From: Geobacter sp.
Lineage (GTDB): Bacteria; Desulfobacterota; Desulfuromonadia; Geobacterales; Geobacteraceae
NCBI GenBank assembly: GCA_003490025.1
Contig: DNJC01000006.1
Coordinates: 68,658 to 132,657 of the forward strand
Length of the DNA stretch: 64,000 bases
Direction of reading: 5' to 3'
Both the position numbers and the translations under genes were made by a program. The notes below the pieces were generated by a model. That model did not search any database. It had not been told where the DNA came from and worked only from the letters and a program-made list of their open reading frames with translations. Below are positions 50,301 through 60,600 of this stretch, piece by piece (the stretch's first letter is position 1; each line of letters starts with the position of its first letter).

Positions 50301-53300
50301 ATCTGCAACGGTTTTGTTGAAGGTAATTACCGACACACCTACTGACTCCTTTACGTCCTCCGCGACAACCTGCGAAGCAACAGCTGGAGTTGCGGCAGTC
50401 GGGAGCGATTGAGTCGGAGCGGACGCAACCTTTTGCTGCGGCAAGGTCGGCGCAAAGGGATCGCCGCCGGTCTTGAACTCGACGGCGTGCTTTTCCGTCC
50501 CCGCTCCTTCGATGACCCGGGCGGGAGCCGAGGCAAAGAGCGGGTCGAGGTTAACCGGGACCCGGTGCGTGGTCAGATGGGCCAGCAGCCGCAACAGGGC
50601 GGAGTTGGAGTCGACGCCGGGAAGGCAGACGGACCGCGCCACGTGGGGGCGGCCGGCAAGTATGCGACCGATCATGCGGCTGCAGGACCCCCCCGGGCCC
50701 ATCTCGATGAAGTAGCGGACGCCTTCGCTGTAGGCCGCCTCGATCACCTTCGGGTAATCGATCCCTTCGATCGCCTGCGCCAGGATCGAGTCGGCGGCGC
50801 TGCGGCGATGCACCTGGTACGCGCTGCCGGCGGCCCCGCTGTAGAAGGTGACGTTGGCGGGTGGCGTGGTGGTGAAGTTGTGCAGGTCGCGGTAGGGGTT
50901 CGCCACCTCGCGGGCCACCTCGCAGTGCACCGTGGTGACTCCCTGGAGCGGGAAGAAGTTGCAGTCGAGCATCGCCACCAGGTGCTTGACCCACTTCACG
51001 TCGCCGCCGATGACGCACTCGTCCGGGGTGTTGACGATGAGGAGGTAGACCCTGGAGGTCTTCTTGATGGCGCGGCGCACCTCGCGGGCCGGCGCGTCGA
51101 CCACGCCGATGCTCCAGTTGATCTCTTTCCCCTCGCCCTCGCCCCAGGCGCGCCGCGCTGCGCGGCACTCGCCCGCCAGGTCGCGGGTGAAGAGGGTGGA
51201 GGCCTGCATGCGCGACAGCATCAGGTCGCGCTCCAGCCAGGTGCGCGAGCCGAAGAGCCCGGCGGATTCACCTAGGCTGTAGCCGATGACGGCGTTGGGC
51301 TTGATGCCGAAACCCTGGACCACGTCGGTCACCGCGCAGCCGGTCGCCACCTGCCCGAAGATGACGGCCAGGTGGTTGTCGCTCACGCTCTCCTGCGGAG
51401 CGCCGTTCCAGAACTGCTGGGGCTGGAACTGTTCGCGCAGGTACTGGTTCTCGCTGTCCTGGCGGCGGTAGATCTCCGGCCAGCGGGCCGACAGCTCCAT
51501 CCCCATCCCCGGGAAGTGGTTCCCGGAGCCGGGATAGACGAAGCCGATCTTGCCCATCTTCCCGATCGGGTCGGCCGTGAAGAAGAGCCGGTCGCGCAGG
51601 GAAGGGTGCAGGATCGCTTCGGCGTAGGCCGTGTCCGCCGAAAGGACCTTCTCCCCCTGCAGGCAGAGCGCCGCCAGTTCCTCGTGGCTGCGAGCCACAA
51701 GGGAGAGCGCCAGCGGCTGCCGATAGAACTCGCCCTGCGATTTATAGGTGTCGCGGGAGAGGGATGCCAGGTCCCGTGCAGGTTTCGCGCTGGCCGAGTG
51801 ACCGAGTTCTTTGAGCCGTTCGGTCAACTCCTGCCGGTCGGCGCCCGCCACGCAGAAGAGGAACTCGTCCCACGACCCGAGCGGGGCGACCCGTTCGGCG
51901 GCGGCGCGTGCCGGGACCTTGTCGTACCCCTGCAGGACCACGTGGCTGCAGCTTCCGTCCACGCCGAACACGCTGACACCCGCATGGCGGGGGCCTTCGC
52001 TGCGATTGCGCAGCCAATACCGCGAGGCGCTGGGGAGATAGAGCGATCCGGAGCCGGAGAGCCTGCCCAGGGGGCGCTCGACGGAGCGGGCGGAAGGGAT
52101 GATCTCCTGGTACAGGGCGAGGCAGCCGCGCACCAGCGAGGCTATGCCGCAGGCAGCGCCGGAGTGGCCGATGTCGGCCTTGACGCTGGCGACGGCGCAG
52201 CGCCGCTGGGAAGCTGCTCCAGGCTCGGCATCGTCGAAGAAACCGGCCAGGGCCGTGGCCTCCATCCGGTCCTCGACCGCGTTACCGCTGCCGTGGGCCT
52301 CGACGTAACCGACCTTGTCCGGGGTGATACCCGCCTCGCCGTAGGCACGCTCCAGTGCGTGACGGTAGGAGGCGTCGCTCGGGATCATCAGGGTGCCGCT
52401 GGCCGCGCCGACGCCGTTAATGACGGCGTAGATGCGGTCGCCGTCGCGCTCCGCGTCCTCCAGGCGTTTCAGGACCACCGCTGCGGCACCTTCGCCGACG
52501 ATGGCGCCGTCGGCGGACTGGTCGAACGGAGTGGCGCTGCCGTAGGTGGAATAGGGGCGGTTCGCGTGCTGTCCAATCACGGCCCGCAGGTCGCCTGCCA
52601 GGTCGACGGCGCCGACGATGGCGCGGTCGATCTCCTCACTCTGGAGCTGGCGCACCGCGGTTTCCAGCGCCCGCAGCCCGGAGCTTTCCTCGCTGGAGAG
52701 GGTGAAGCTCGGCCCGCCGCAGCGAAACTCCCTGGCGACACGGCTCGCCACCACGCTCCCGAGCGCGCCCATGGTGCGGTTGGCGTTCAGCGCCGGTCCG
52801 CTCTGCTCGCGCAGCTGCGCGATCCACTGCTCCAGCTCTTCCGCGCTCAACTCCAGGCCGAGCGCCTTCGCCCATTCCCTCGCCTTTTCCGCGATGGACC
52901 AGCGGAAGGCGAAGTTGGTGCTGTTCAGGTCGAGCGCGATGCCGATGAAGACCCCGGCGCGCAGGTTGTCGTTTCGGTCCAGCCCGGCGTCGGTCATGGC
53001 GGCGGCGGCCGACTGCAGCATCAGGAGCTGCTGGGGGAGCATCTCGTCCAGCTCGCGCGGCGGGATGCGGAACTGGTCCGCGGCGACGGCGAAATGGTCC
53101 AGGTAGTAGCCGGCGAACGGGACATCCCGCAGTTTTTCCTTGCCGAACCAGGCGCTCTTCTCGGCACCCCACCAGTCCTTGGGGTGGGTGGGACGGGCGG
53201 GCGCGCTGCCGCCGAGCACGCGGGACTGGAAGGAGGGGAGCCCCTGCCACGGTCCGAAGCGAGCGTCCATGCCGACCACCGCGATGGGGCCGCCTTTCCC

Positions 53301-54683
53301 GATTTGCGAGGGCGCCGCGGCTTCCCTATCCTGCGGCAGCCATTCCTCGACCAGCAGGTGGGCGTTGATGCCGCCGAAGCCGAAGGCGCTTATCGCCGCG
53401 CGGCGCGGCACTTTGTCTGCGCGACGCCTCCACGGGGTGGCGCCCTTCAGTACCTGGAAGGGGCTTTGCTCGAGCCGGAAACCGGCGGGAGCCTCGTTGA
53501 AGTTGGCCGTGGGAGGAAGTGTTTCCTCCGCCATGGAGAGGAGTACCTTGGTGAGGGCCGCGGAACCGGCGGCGGTCAAAAGGTGCCCGATGTTGGACTT
53601 GACCGAGCCGATGACGCAGCGCTTGCCGGGTGCCGGGGCATCGCCCCAGAGTTCCCTGAGGCTCGCCACCTCGGTGGCGTCGCCGACGGGCGTGCCGGTG
53701 GCGTGGCACTCGATCAGGTCGACGTCCCGCGGGTCCCAGCCGGCCTTGGCGTAGGCGGAACGCATGGCGCGGAGCTGCCCGTCGGCCATGGGGGCCAGCA
53801 GGCTGCCGCCGACGTCGTTGGAGAGACCGATCCCCCTGATGACGCCGTAGATGCGGTCACCCTGGGCCACGGCGTCCTCGGTACGTTTCAGCACGAAGAT
53901 GCCGGCCCCCTCGCCGACCACGAGGCCGTCGCCGGTCGCATCGAACGGGGAACAGACGCCGCGGCGCGAGAGGGCGCGCAACTGCGAGAAGCCCATCTGG
54001 GTATAGAGGGGGTCGGGACGGGAGAGGCCGCCGGTGAGCATGGCGTCGGCGCGGCCGGAGAGAAGCTCGTCGCAGGCGAGTTTAATGGCGTAGAGCGAGG
54101 AGGCGCAGGCCGCGTCAAGCGTGGAGCAGCCGCCGCCAAGACCCAGGGCCGCCGCCAGGAGTCCGGCGGGGAGGCCGGCGACGTAGCGGTTCAGGGCGTT
54201 GGGCATGACCTCGTCCCCGGCGTGTCCCAGGAGCTTTTCCTGGAAGGTGCGCCCGAGGAGGCAACGGGATAGTTCGGCGGATTTCTCGCTGGGAAGCGCA
54301 AGGTTCCCGATGATGACGCCGACGCGGGAGCGGTCCAGCGTGGCGGTCACGGCGGAGTCGAAGGCCCTCTTGCCGGCGTGGAGCAGCAGGTGGAAGAGCG
54401 GATCCAGGTCGTCCGCGATCTTCGGCTCGATGGATAGGCCGGAGAGTTCGGACAGGGGAGGAATGGATTCTATGAAGCAGCCGCGCTTGGAGTAGACGTG
54501 GTCCGGCTTACCCGCCTCGGGATCGAAGGCGGTTTCGGCGGGAAGCGCCCACCTCCCTGCCGGCACCTCGCGCGCGGAGCTTTTCGCGCTGCGGATGTTT
54601 TCCCAGAATGTTGTCAGTTCCGGCGCGTCGGGAAAAATCCCGCCGATGCCGACGATTGCCACGGAAGGTGACTGCTGCTTCAT
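47388..54683 (-). CDS. pfaC: PfaC-like synthase: KS-CLF-AT-DH-DH
   Basis: 2431 residues from the ATG at 54683, two bases after the pfaA stop. KS at about 5-440 (Cys in 'DAACASS' near 192). Chain-length-factor-like KS at about 460-900, where the active Cys is replaced ('SSEESSG' near 664). Acyltransferase at about 1040-1380 with 'GYSLGES'. Low-complexity linker 1380-1645. Two FabA-like double-hotdog dehydratases: DH1 about 1646-2000 with 'CHFVDDRVMPGT', DH2 about 2070-2431 with 'AHFYQDPVTPGS'. The internal AT replaces a separate PfaB, as in myxobacterial Pfa3. There is no C-terminal AGPAT or thioesterase. The linker carries two in-frame REP-like repeats. Confidence 0.9.
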   Translation of the reverse strand: MKQQSPSVAIVGIGGIFPDAPELTTFWENIRSAKSSAREVPAGRWALPAETAFDPEAGKPDHVYSKRGCFIESIPPLSELSGLSIEPKIADDLDPLFHLLLHAGKRAFDSAVTATLDRSRVGVIIGNLALPSEKSAELSRCLLGRTFQEKLLGHAGDEVMPNALNRYVAGLPAGLLAAALGLGGGCSTLDAACASSLYAIKLACDELLSGRADAMLTGGLSRPDPLYTQMGFSQLRALSRRGVCSPFDATGDGLVVGEGAGIFVLKRTEDAVAQGDRIYGVIRGIGLSNDVGGSLLAPMADGQLRAMRSAYAKAGWDPRDVDLIECHATGTPVGDATEVASLRELWGDAPAPGKRCVIGSVKSNIGHLLTAAGSAALTKVLLSMAEETLPPTANFNEAPAGFRLEQSPFQVLKGATPWRRRADKVPRRAAISAFGFGGINAHLLVEEWLPQDREAAAPSQIGKGGPIAVVGMDARFGPWQGLPSFQSRVLGGSAPARPTHPKDWWGAEKSAWFGKEKLRDVPFAGYYLDHFAVAADQFRIPPRELDEMLPQQLLMLQSAAAAMTDAGLDRNDNLRAGVFIGIALDLNSTNFAFRWSIAEKAREWAKALGLELSAEELEQWIAQLREQSGPALNANRTMGALGSVVASRVAREFRCGGPSFTLSSEESSGLRALETAVRQLQSEEIDRAIVGAVDLAGDLRAVIGQHANRPYSTYGSATPFDQSADGAIVGEGAAAVVLKRLEDAERDGDRIYAVINGVGAASGTLMIPSDASYRHALERAYGEAGITPDKVGYVEAHGSGNAVEDRMEATALAGFFDDAEPGAASQRRCAVASVKADIGHSGAACGIASLVRGCLALYQEIIPSARSVERPLGRLSGSGSLYLPSASRYWLRNRSEGPRHAGVSVFGVDGSCSHVVLQGYDKVPARAAAERVAPLGSWDEFLFCVAGADRQELTERLKELGHSASAKPARDLASLSRDTYKSQGEFYRQPLALSLVARSHEELAALCLQGEKVLSADTAYAEAILHPSLRDRLFFTADPIGKMGKIGFVYPGSGNHFPGMGMELSARWPEIYRRQDSENQYLREQFQPQQFWNGAPQESVSDNHLAVIFGQVATGCAVTDVVQGFGIKPNAVIGYSLGESAGLFGSRTWLERDLMLSRMQASTLFTRDLAGECRAARRAWGEGEGKEINWSIGVVDAPAREVRRAIKKTSRVYLLIVNTPDECVIGGDVKWVKHLVAMLDCNFFPLQGVTTVHCEVAREVANPYRDLHNFTTTPPANVTFYSGAAGSAYQVHRRSAADSILAQAIEGIDYPKVIEAAYSEGVRYFIEMGPGGSCSRMIGRILAGRPHVARSVCLPGVDSNSALLRLLAHLTTHRVPVNLDPLFASAPARVIEGAGTEKHAVEFKTGGDPFAPTLPQQKVASAPTQSLPTAATPAVASQVVAEDVKESVGVSVITFNKTVADEEVTSPVAPMTVAAPLATAPASPPREAPVRVSSPAWEAPVQAAVSSSDTPRVAAVQGSIGDPLIRDFASAQEAGLQAHEAYLRVANSLSQSIAESLARQIALQQQMLAAGVQVDTGYAAAQTHGLFDSDALTPALSRGARGNGHGPAATATQAPLPFDSGALTPTLSQGARENGPVPAAAKPFAVFDRDMCMEFAIGSVAKMLGPQFAEADTFPTRVRLPDEPLMLVDRIVNLEGEPKSMTSGRVVTEHDVHPGAWYLDGGRIPTCIAVEAGQADLFLSGYLGIDFITRGLAVYRLLDAVVTFHRELPVPGDTILYDIRIERFFRQGETYLFRFHFEATVNGEPLMSMRNGCAGFFSQAELDAGKGIVRGALDLRPRSGNLPADWQYLVPMEQASYSAAQLDLLRNGDLAGCFGPRFAGLEVRKPLTIPGGRMKLVHRVMELAPKGGHYGLGFIRAEADIRPDDWFITCHFVDDRVMPGTLMYECCMHTLRIFLLRLGWVAEGDEAAWQPVPGVASQLCCRGQVLETTKVVTYEVTVRELGYRPEPYAIVDALMYADGKPIVEITNMSARLTGSNLEALLELWSNKSSVLQGGNATVANAAASVAAYDQKPAIYTKKQILAYSNGNPSEGFGDRYKVFDSERKIARLPGPPFQFMDRVTGLRGEPWQMVPGAMAEAQYDIPVDEWYFAADRQPRMPFSVLLEAALQPCGWLAAYVGSALTAPNDISFRNLGGTAVQHRAVTPTSGTLTATATLKKAATSGGMIIQEFDFTVSDRQGVVYEGDTMFGFFAKEALANQVGIRDAAPHLPSAEEVARGVKLPYPDTRPFPEKKLRMIDQIELYVKDGGPAGLGYLKGTKQVDPDEWFFKAHFYQDPVTPGSLGLESFMQLVKFAAVDRWGWREGETLAAQALERTHRWLYRGQVVPTNNQVTVVAWITAADDERRILTAAGFLYVDGRAIYQMNDFTLQVERG
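49783..49823. repeat. REP-like repeat inside pfaC, copy 1
   Basis: CTCCCTCGCCCCTTGGGAGA then GGGTCGGGGTGAGGGC, the family seen between genes at 6050 and 9518. On the minus strand it encodes 'GALTPTLSQGAREN' in the low-complexity linker between AT and DH1, keeping the frame. Confidence 0.85.
49874..49915. repeat. REP-like repeat inside pfaC, copy 2
   Basis: CCCCCTCGCCCCCCGGGAGA then GGGCAGGGGTGAGGGC, 91 bases from copy 1. It encodes 'DALTPALSRGARGN'. Flanking bases (GTCCATTC and CTATCGAA) are also shared with copy 1, so the pair arose by duplication of a longer unit. Confidence 0.85.
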
Positions 54684-54685
54684 GC

Positions 54686-57600
54686 CTATGCCGCCCCCAC
54701 AACGGAAACGGTCCTCAGCTTGTTGCGCTGGAAGGCCTGTTTCAGGGAGGGATCGATGACGCACTCATACCCTTCGAGGCGTGCCACGAGCTTGCCGGAG
54801 TTTCGGTCCAGGAACTCCATGTCGGCGGTGGCGCCGTGCGGGGTCTCGGAGATGACGCGGATGACGACCTGCACCCCCTCGCGCGGGAACGACTCCTGGA
54901 ACTGGCGGTAGCGTCCGGCGAAGCAGGGGAGGGAGCCGGAGCCGAAGCGCTCGAAGCTCCAGAGGATCATCATCTGGAAGGCGCTGTCAAGGACCAGCGG
55001 ATCGGTGAGCCAGGCGCTTCTCAGGGGGCGCCTGATCCACTTGGCCGGCGCCGGTGCGCCTTTCACCGAGGCGGCGATCCCTTTCGGGGAGCAGCCGACC
55101 ACCTGCTCGATGCCGTGCAGGTCGGGGCCGTGGAAAAGCCTCTCGTTGTTGTAGATCACGCCGTCGTGCGGGGCGTACGCGGTGCTCGGGATCTCCTTGA
55201 TGGAGCGGATCCCTTCCGGGTGCTTGGTGGCGAGCACGATCTCGGCGCGCGCGTGCAGGATGGTCTTCGCGTTGGGCCCCTGGCTGCAGAGCTCCACCGG
55301 CACCAGGAAGAACGACTCGCGCTTGACGGCGCGGCCGGCCATGAAATTCAGCGTGAAGGAGTTGTTGTCCTCGAAGACGACCCCCTTGCAAATGCGGAGA
55401 TCGTTGAAGCCGTGGAAGCGGAAGCCGGGGTTTCCGTGCAGCGCGCCGTGGGCGAGCCACTCCACGATGACCGCCATCGGGAGCACCGCCTTGCCGTCCA
55501 GCACGTGGGAGCGCAGGAACGGGAACTCGGGAACGGTGAGGGTCAGCGAGAACGCCTCGGAAAGGGTCTGCGGCTTGGCGCTCGACGGCACGGAGACCGA
55601 CTTTTCCTGGGGAAGCTGCGCCAGCGCGACGATCTCGACCGGCGCGTCGCCTGCGGAAATCTCCCTGGCCAGGAAGTCGCCACCCTCGGTCAGACCGATG
55701 ACGCCGATACCTTCGGATGCGAAGACCTTTTTCAGCGCGGGGGTGACCATGCCGCCGTCCCAGGGGCCCCAGTTGATGCTGACGGCGCGGCAGCCGCTGC
55801 GGCGCCTCGACTCGGCCTGGGCGACCTTGTTCAGCACCTCGTTCGCCACCGCGTAGTCCACCTGACCCAGGCGGCCGAAGCGGCCGGTGGAGGAGGAGAA
55901 GAGGGCGATGAAGCGGAGGTCGTCGTTGCGGGTCGCGTGCAGCAGCGACCTCAACCCCGCGACCTTGGTGCTGTAGACCTGCTCGAACTGCTCGGGGGTC
56001 TTGTCCACGATGAGGCGGTCGGCAAGGACCCCGGCGCCGTGGACGACACCGCGGATCGGGCCGTGGGCGCGGCGGATCTCGCCCAGGAGGAGTTCCATGG
56101 CGCTCTGGTCGCGGATGTCGACGGAGCGGTAGATGGCGTCGGCGCCGGTGGCGGCGATCTGGGCCAGCGTGGCGCGCAGTTCGCGGCCGGCCACGACTCC
56201 CCGGTAGCGCTCCTCTATCTCGCGCGGGTGGAGCTTGCCGACGGCCTGCTGCATGATGCCGCGCTTGATGTCCGCTTCCTCGGTGAGGGGCGTGAGCCAG
56301 GCGGGCTCGTCCTGCGGCTCGGGGCTGCGTCCGAGGAGGACCAGGAAGGGGTGGTATTCCTTCGCCAGGGCGAGGGCCGAAGCCGCGGTGACGCCGCGCC
56401 CGCCGCCGGTGATGACCACCACGTCACCCTTCGCGATGGCCGGTGCGGCCGGCGCCGGTGCGGCGGGGAGGGTGGCAAGCTGCAGGCCGAAACGACCGGC
56501 GCTGGAGAGCCCCACCTCGACCGGGCCCTTGCGGAGCAGTTCCAGCGCGACGGCGCTGGCGGCCGCGGCCGGATGCGGGAAGTCGCCCAGGTCGATCGCC
56601 TTGCAAGAGACCTCGGACCACTCGAAGGAAGCGGTCTTGGCGAGCCCTGCCAGGCCGCCGGAGAGCGGGTCCTTGAGAGTCGTGCCGGAACCGAACCCGA
56701 AGGCGCCGTCCAGGCGCGAAACGGTGACGCAGATGGCGCTGTCGGCTTTGGCCGATTCGTTGAGGGCGCCGGAGGCGTTTTTCAGGAGCTGGAAGGCGTT
56801 TTCCAGGAACAGGTCGTCGGTCCCGGAAACTGGGGCGCAGATGACCAGGCCGGAGAGTTTGCCTGAGGGAGCGGTCTGTTCCGCCTGGGATGCATCCACC
56901 TTGCGCACCGTGCAGCCGTGTTCGAGCAGGATGCTGCAGAGTTCGGCGGCAAAGGGTGAACCGTCGTCGGTGACCCAGACCTCCCCGTCGGTGGGGAGAG
57001 CGATCGCGTCGGCGTCGTCATCGTCTTGAAGGAGGACCGGTACGGCACTGCTCCGCTGGAGGATGTCGGGCGCGCCCGTTGCTGCCTGCGGAGCGACCGT
57101 CTGTGCCGGCTCAGCTGCAGCGACTGCGGGAACCTCGACAGGTGCGGCAACCTGGGCAGGTTGCGCTGTCTGTTTGGCAGGGCCTGCCAGGAAGGCTGCG
57201 ATGTCGCCCAGGGTGTGCAGGGTGCCAAGCTGGTCGGGACCGATGGAGGGGCAGCCGGGGAGGCGTTCCTGCAGGGTGGAGAGGATCTCGACCCTTTTTA
57301 TGGAGTCGATGCCGAGGTCGGAGTCCATTCCCATCTCGAGTTCGAGCATTTCCACCGGGTACCCGGTCTTGTCGCTTACCACGGCGAGGAGTTCGGCGGC
57401 GATGTCGATATCGGAAGCCTTTGCAGCCGGCAGTGTTGCCGGGGCGGCAGGTACAGCCGGGGCTGCGGCGGATACTTCGGTCGCCACTGCGGGAGCTGCG
57501 CCCGAGCCGAGATGACGCGCGATCTCGCCCAGGGTATGCAGGGAGCCGAGGTGTTCGGGGCCTATGGCCGGGGTGCCCGGGAGACGCTCCTGCAAGGTGG

Positions 57601-60600
57601 AAAGGATCTCGACCCTTTTTATGGAATCGATACCGAGGTCCGAGTCCATCCCCATGTCGAGTTCAAGCATTTCGACGGGATAGCCGGTCTTCTCGCTCAC
57701 GACTTCAAGCAGCACCGCCGTGATGTCCATGCCGGCCGGCGCCGCGATTGCCGCAGGGACTGGCTCCGGTAGGTGCCTGTCCCCTTCGGCAGCCGGTAGG
57801 TGCCTGTCCCCTTCGGCAGCGGAAGTGGCGCCCGCCGAAAGGTGCCCGGCGATGTCGCCCAGCGTCCGCAGGGTGCCGAGGTGCTCGGGGCCTATGGCGG
57901 GGGTGCCGGGGAGGCGCTCCTGCAGAGTCGAAAGGATCTCGACGCGCTTGATGGAATCGATGCCGAGATCGGAATCCATCCCCATGTCCAGCTCCAGCAT
58001 CTCCACCGGATAGCCGGTCTTCTCGGCCACCACGGCGAGCAGGGTCTCCGTGATCAGTGCGCTTCCCTGCCGGGGCGCGGCTGCGGCAGGGACTGGCTCC
58101 GCAAGGTGCCTGTCCCCTTCGGCAGCCGGAGCAGCGGCGACAGAGCCTGCGGAGAGATGCCCGGCGATGTCGCCCAGCGTCCGCAGGGTCCCCAGGTGCT
58201 CGGGCCCGATGGCGGGCGAGCCGGGGAGGCGCTCCTGGAGCGTGGAGAGGATCTCGACGCGCTTGATGGAGTCGATGCCGAGGTCCGCGTCCATTCCCAT
58301 GTCGAGTTCCAGCATTTCGACGGGGTAGCCGGTTTTCTCGGACACGACGGCGAGGAGGGTGTCGATGACCTGCGTCGAACTCTGGGCGGCAGCGGTTGCG
58401 GCCACGGCACCGGTCGCCGCCGGTGCAACTATGGCTGCGGCGACGGAGGCGACGGAGGCGACGGAGGTAGCGGCGCCCGCGCCCAGATGTGCCGCTATCT
58501 CGCCCAGGGTGCGCAGGGTGCCGAGGTGTTCGGGGCCTATGGCCGGGGTCCCCGGGAGGCGTTCCTGGAGCGTGGAAAGGATCTCGACGCGCTTGATGGA
58601 GTCGATGCCGAGGTCCGCGTCCATCCCCATGTCCAGTTCCAGCATCTCGACGGGGTAGCCTGTCTTCTCGGCGATGACCGCGAGGAGCGTCTGAGTGATC
58701 TTCTCCGTGCCGGCGGTTGCAGTCGGCTGAGCCACCGGTGCCGCGAGTGCAGCCGCAACCGGGGTGGCGTTGACGTTAAGAGCGGGTGCGACAGGCGCGG
58801 GTGCTGCCACGGGGGGAGCCGTAGCGACAGGCGCCGCTGCCACTGCCGGTTGCAGCTGGGGCTGAACCGGGGCGGCTGCGTAGGATGCGGACGGTGCAGC
58901 AGCCATGGGCTGGGCAAACGGTGTCGTCGCCGCGCCGAAGACCAGTTGTTGCTGCTGCTCAAGGAGGGCCTGGAACGTCTTTGCGGCGGTCTCCTGACCT
59001 TCGAGGAAGCGGCGATGCAGCAGCGCGGTATCCTCCTGCATCTTCTGCAGGACCGCCATACCCTCGCGCGCGATGCGGAGCGAGTCGTTAAGGGCAGAGG
59101 AGGGCGCGGCCTGGTGGGCGGCCTGGGGCGCGGGTTGGGGCGCGGCCTGGGGCGCGGCCTGATTTTGTTGTAGGAGCGGCATTCCTGCCGCGATATCCCC
59201 ATGTGATCGCGGCAGGAATGCCGCTCCTACAGGAGATTGTGCCGGTTGTGCCGCTGCCTGCGCCGCAGGCTTCGGCTGGACCGGCGGTTTCTTCGGTTTC
59301 GGTTTCATGTAGTTGGCGCCGCAGATCGGGATGATCATGGCGGGCTTCCTGCCGGTCTGAGTCGGAGCGGGTACGTGTCCTTCGTCCCACTGCGACAGCT
59401 TCACGCCGTAGCCGAGCACCGCCAGTTGCGCGATGGTGCGGGCGAGGTCGAGGACGCCGGAACGCTTCCCGGAGGAGGCGTCGAGGGCGATGGCAGTGTG
59501 GGGACGGTCGCCGAGGATCGCCTGCACCAGTCCGGTGAGCCGGTTACCGGGCCCGACCTCGACGAAGTTCGTCACCCCGGCTGCGTACATCGCCTCGATC
59601 TCGGCCACGAACTCGACCGGTTTGGCGAGTTGCGCCGCGAGCTGGGACTTGGCGGCAACGGCATCGGCCGGGTAAACGGCGGCGGTAGTGTTGGCGTAGA
59701 CCGGGAGCTTTGCCTGCCGCATCTCGATCGCCTTCAGCGCTTCCAGGAACGGGGTGGCGGCGTCGGCCACCAGCGAGCTGTGGAAGGCGGCGGCAACCGG
59801 GAGTTCCTTGCAGGTCATGCCGCGCCCGGAGAAGACGGCCTGGGCGCGCTTGATCTCGGCGCTGGCGCCGGAGAGAACCGCCTGGGTCGGCGCGTTCTTG
59901 TTGGCGATCACCAGGTCGAGATTCTCTTCCTTGACCACCTCGGCGATCTTGGCAAGCGGGGCGGAGACGGCCAGCATGCTCCCCTTGTCGCCGTTTCCTG
60001 CGCCCATCAGCTTGCCGCGCAGGCGCGACAGTGAGTGCAGCGCGCTCTCGTCCAGGCGGCCGGCTGCGCAAAGGGCGGTGAGTTCGCCGTAGCTGTGGCC
60101 GGCGACCGCGTCGGGCGCGACGCCGAAGGATTCGAGGACGCGCAGAGCGCCTAAGCTGGTGGCGCCGATGGCGGGCTGGGCGGCCTGGGTGGCGCGCAGC
60201 GCTTCCTCCCGGGCTTCCTTTCCCTGCTGGTCGAAGGCGGAAGGGGGGTAGATCAGGTCGGAAAGGACCTTCCCATCGGGGGAGACAAACCCGTCGTTGG
60301 CGGCCCCGACCGAGTCGAGGAGCTGCGGGAAACGGCAGGCGAGGTCGCTTAACATTCCGGTGTACTGGGAACCCTGACCCGGGAAGACCATCCCGAGCTT
60401 GCCGTGATCGGCGCCGCAGGCGAAGAAGGCGCCGTCCGGAGTCTGCCAGGCGCTCTTCGGGTTCTTCTCAAGCATCGACTTGGCGTTTCGCACCAGGGAG
60501 GCGAGGTTCGTCTTGCCGCGCTCGGCGACCAGCGCGAGACGGAAGGGGGCCTTGGCGTCGAAAGCGGCGCGGGAGGCGGCGGCCGCGTCCCTGATGACGC

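Larger units (their letters stand above)
57230..58690 (-). repeat. Five tandem ACP-coding repeats in pfaA
   Basis: Five copies, about 320-330 bases apart, of a unit coding for 'EKTGYPVEMLELDMGMD' and the 'LGIDSIKRVEILSTLQERLP' core. At DNA level the cores are nearly identical while the linkers between them differ in length and content. Recent duplication or ongoing gene conversion is likely. Confidence 0.9.

Noticed and set aside
51372..54272. A 966-codon plus-strand frame opposite pfaC
   Set aside because: Shadow of the high-GC megasynthase; Gly/Arg/Val/Asp-rich with no domains, while the minus strand has all KS, CLF and AT motifs. The same applies to the 752-codon frame at 54608-56866.
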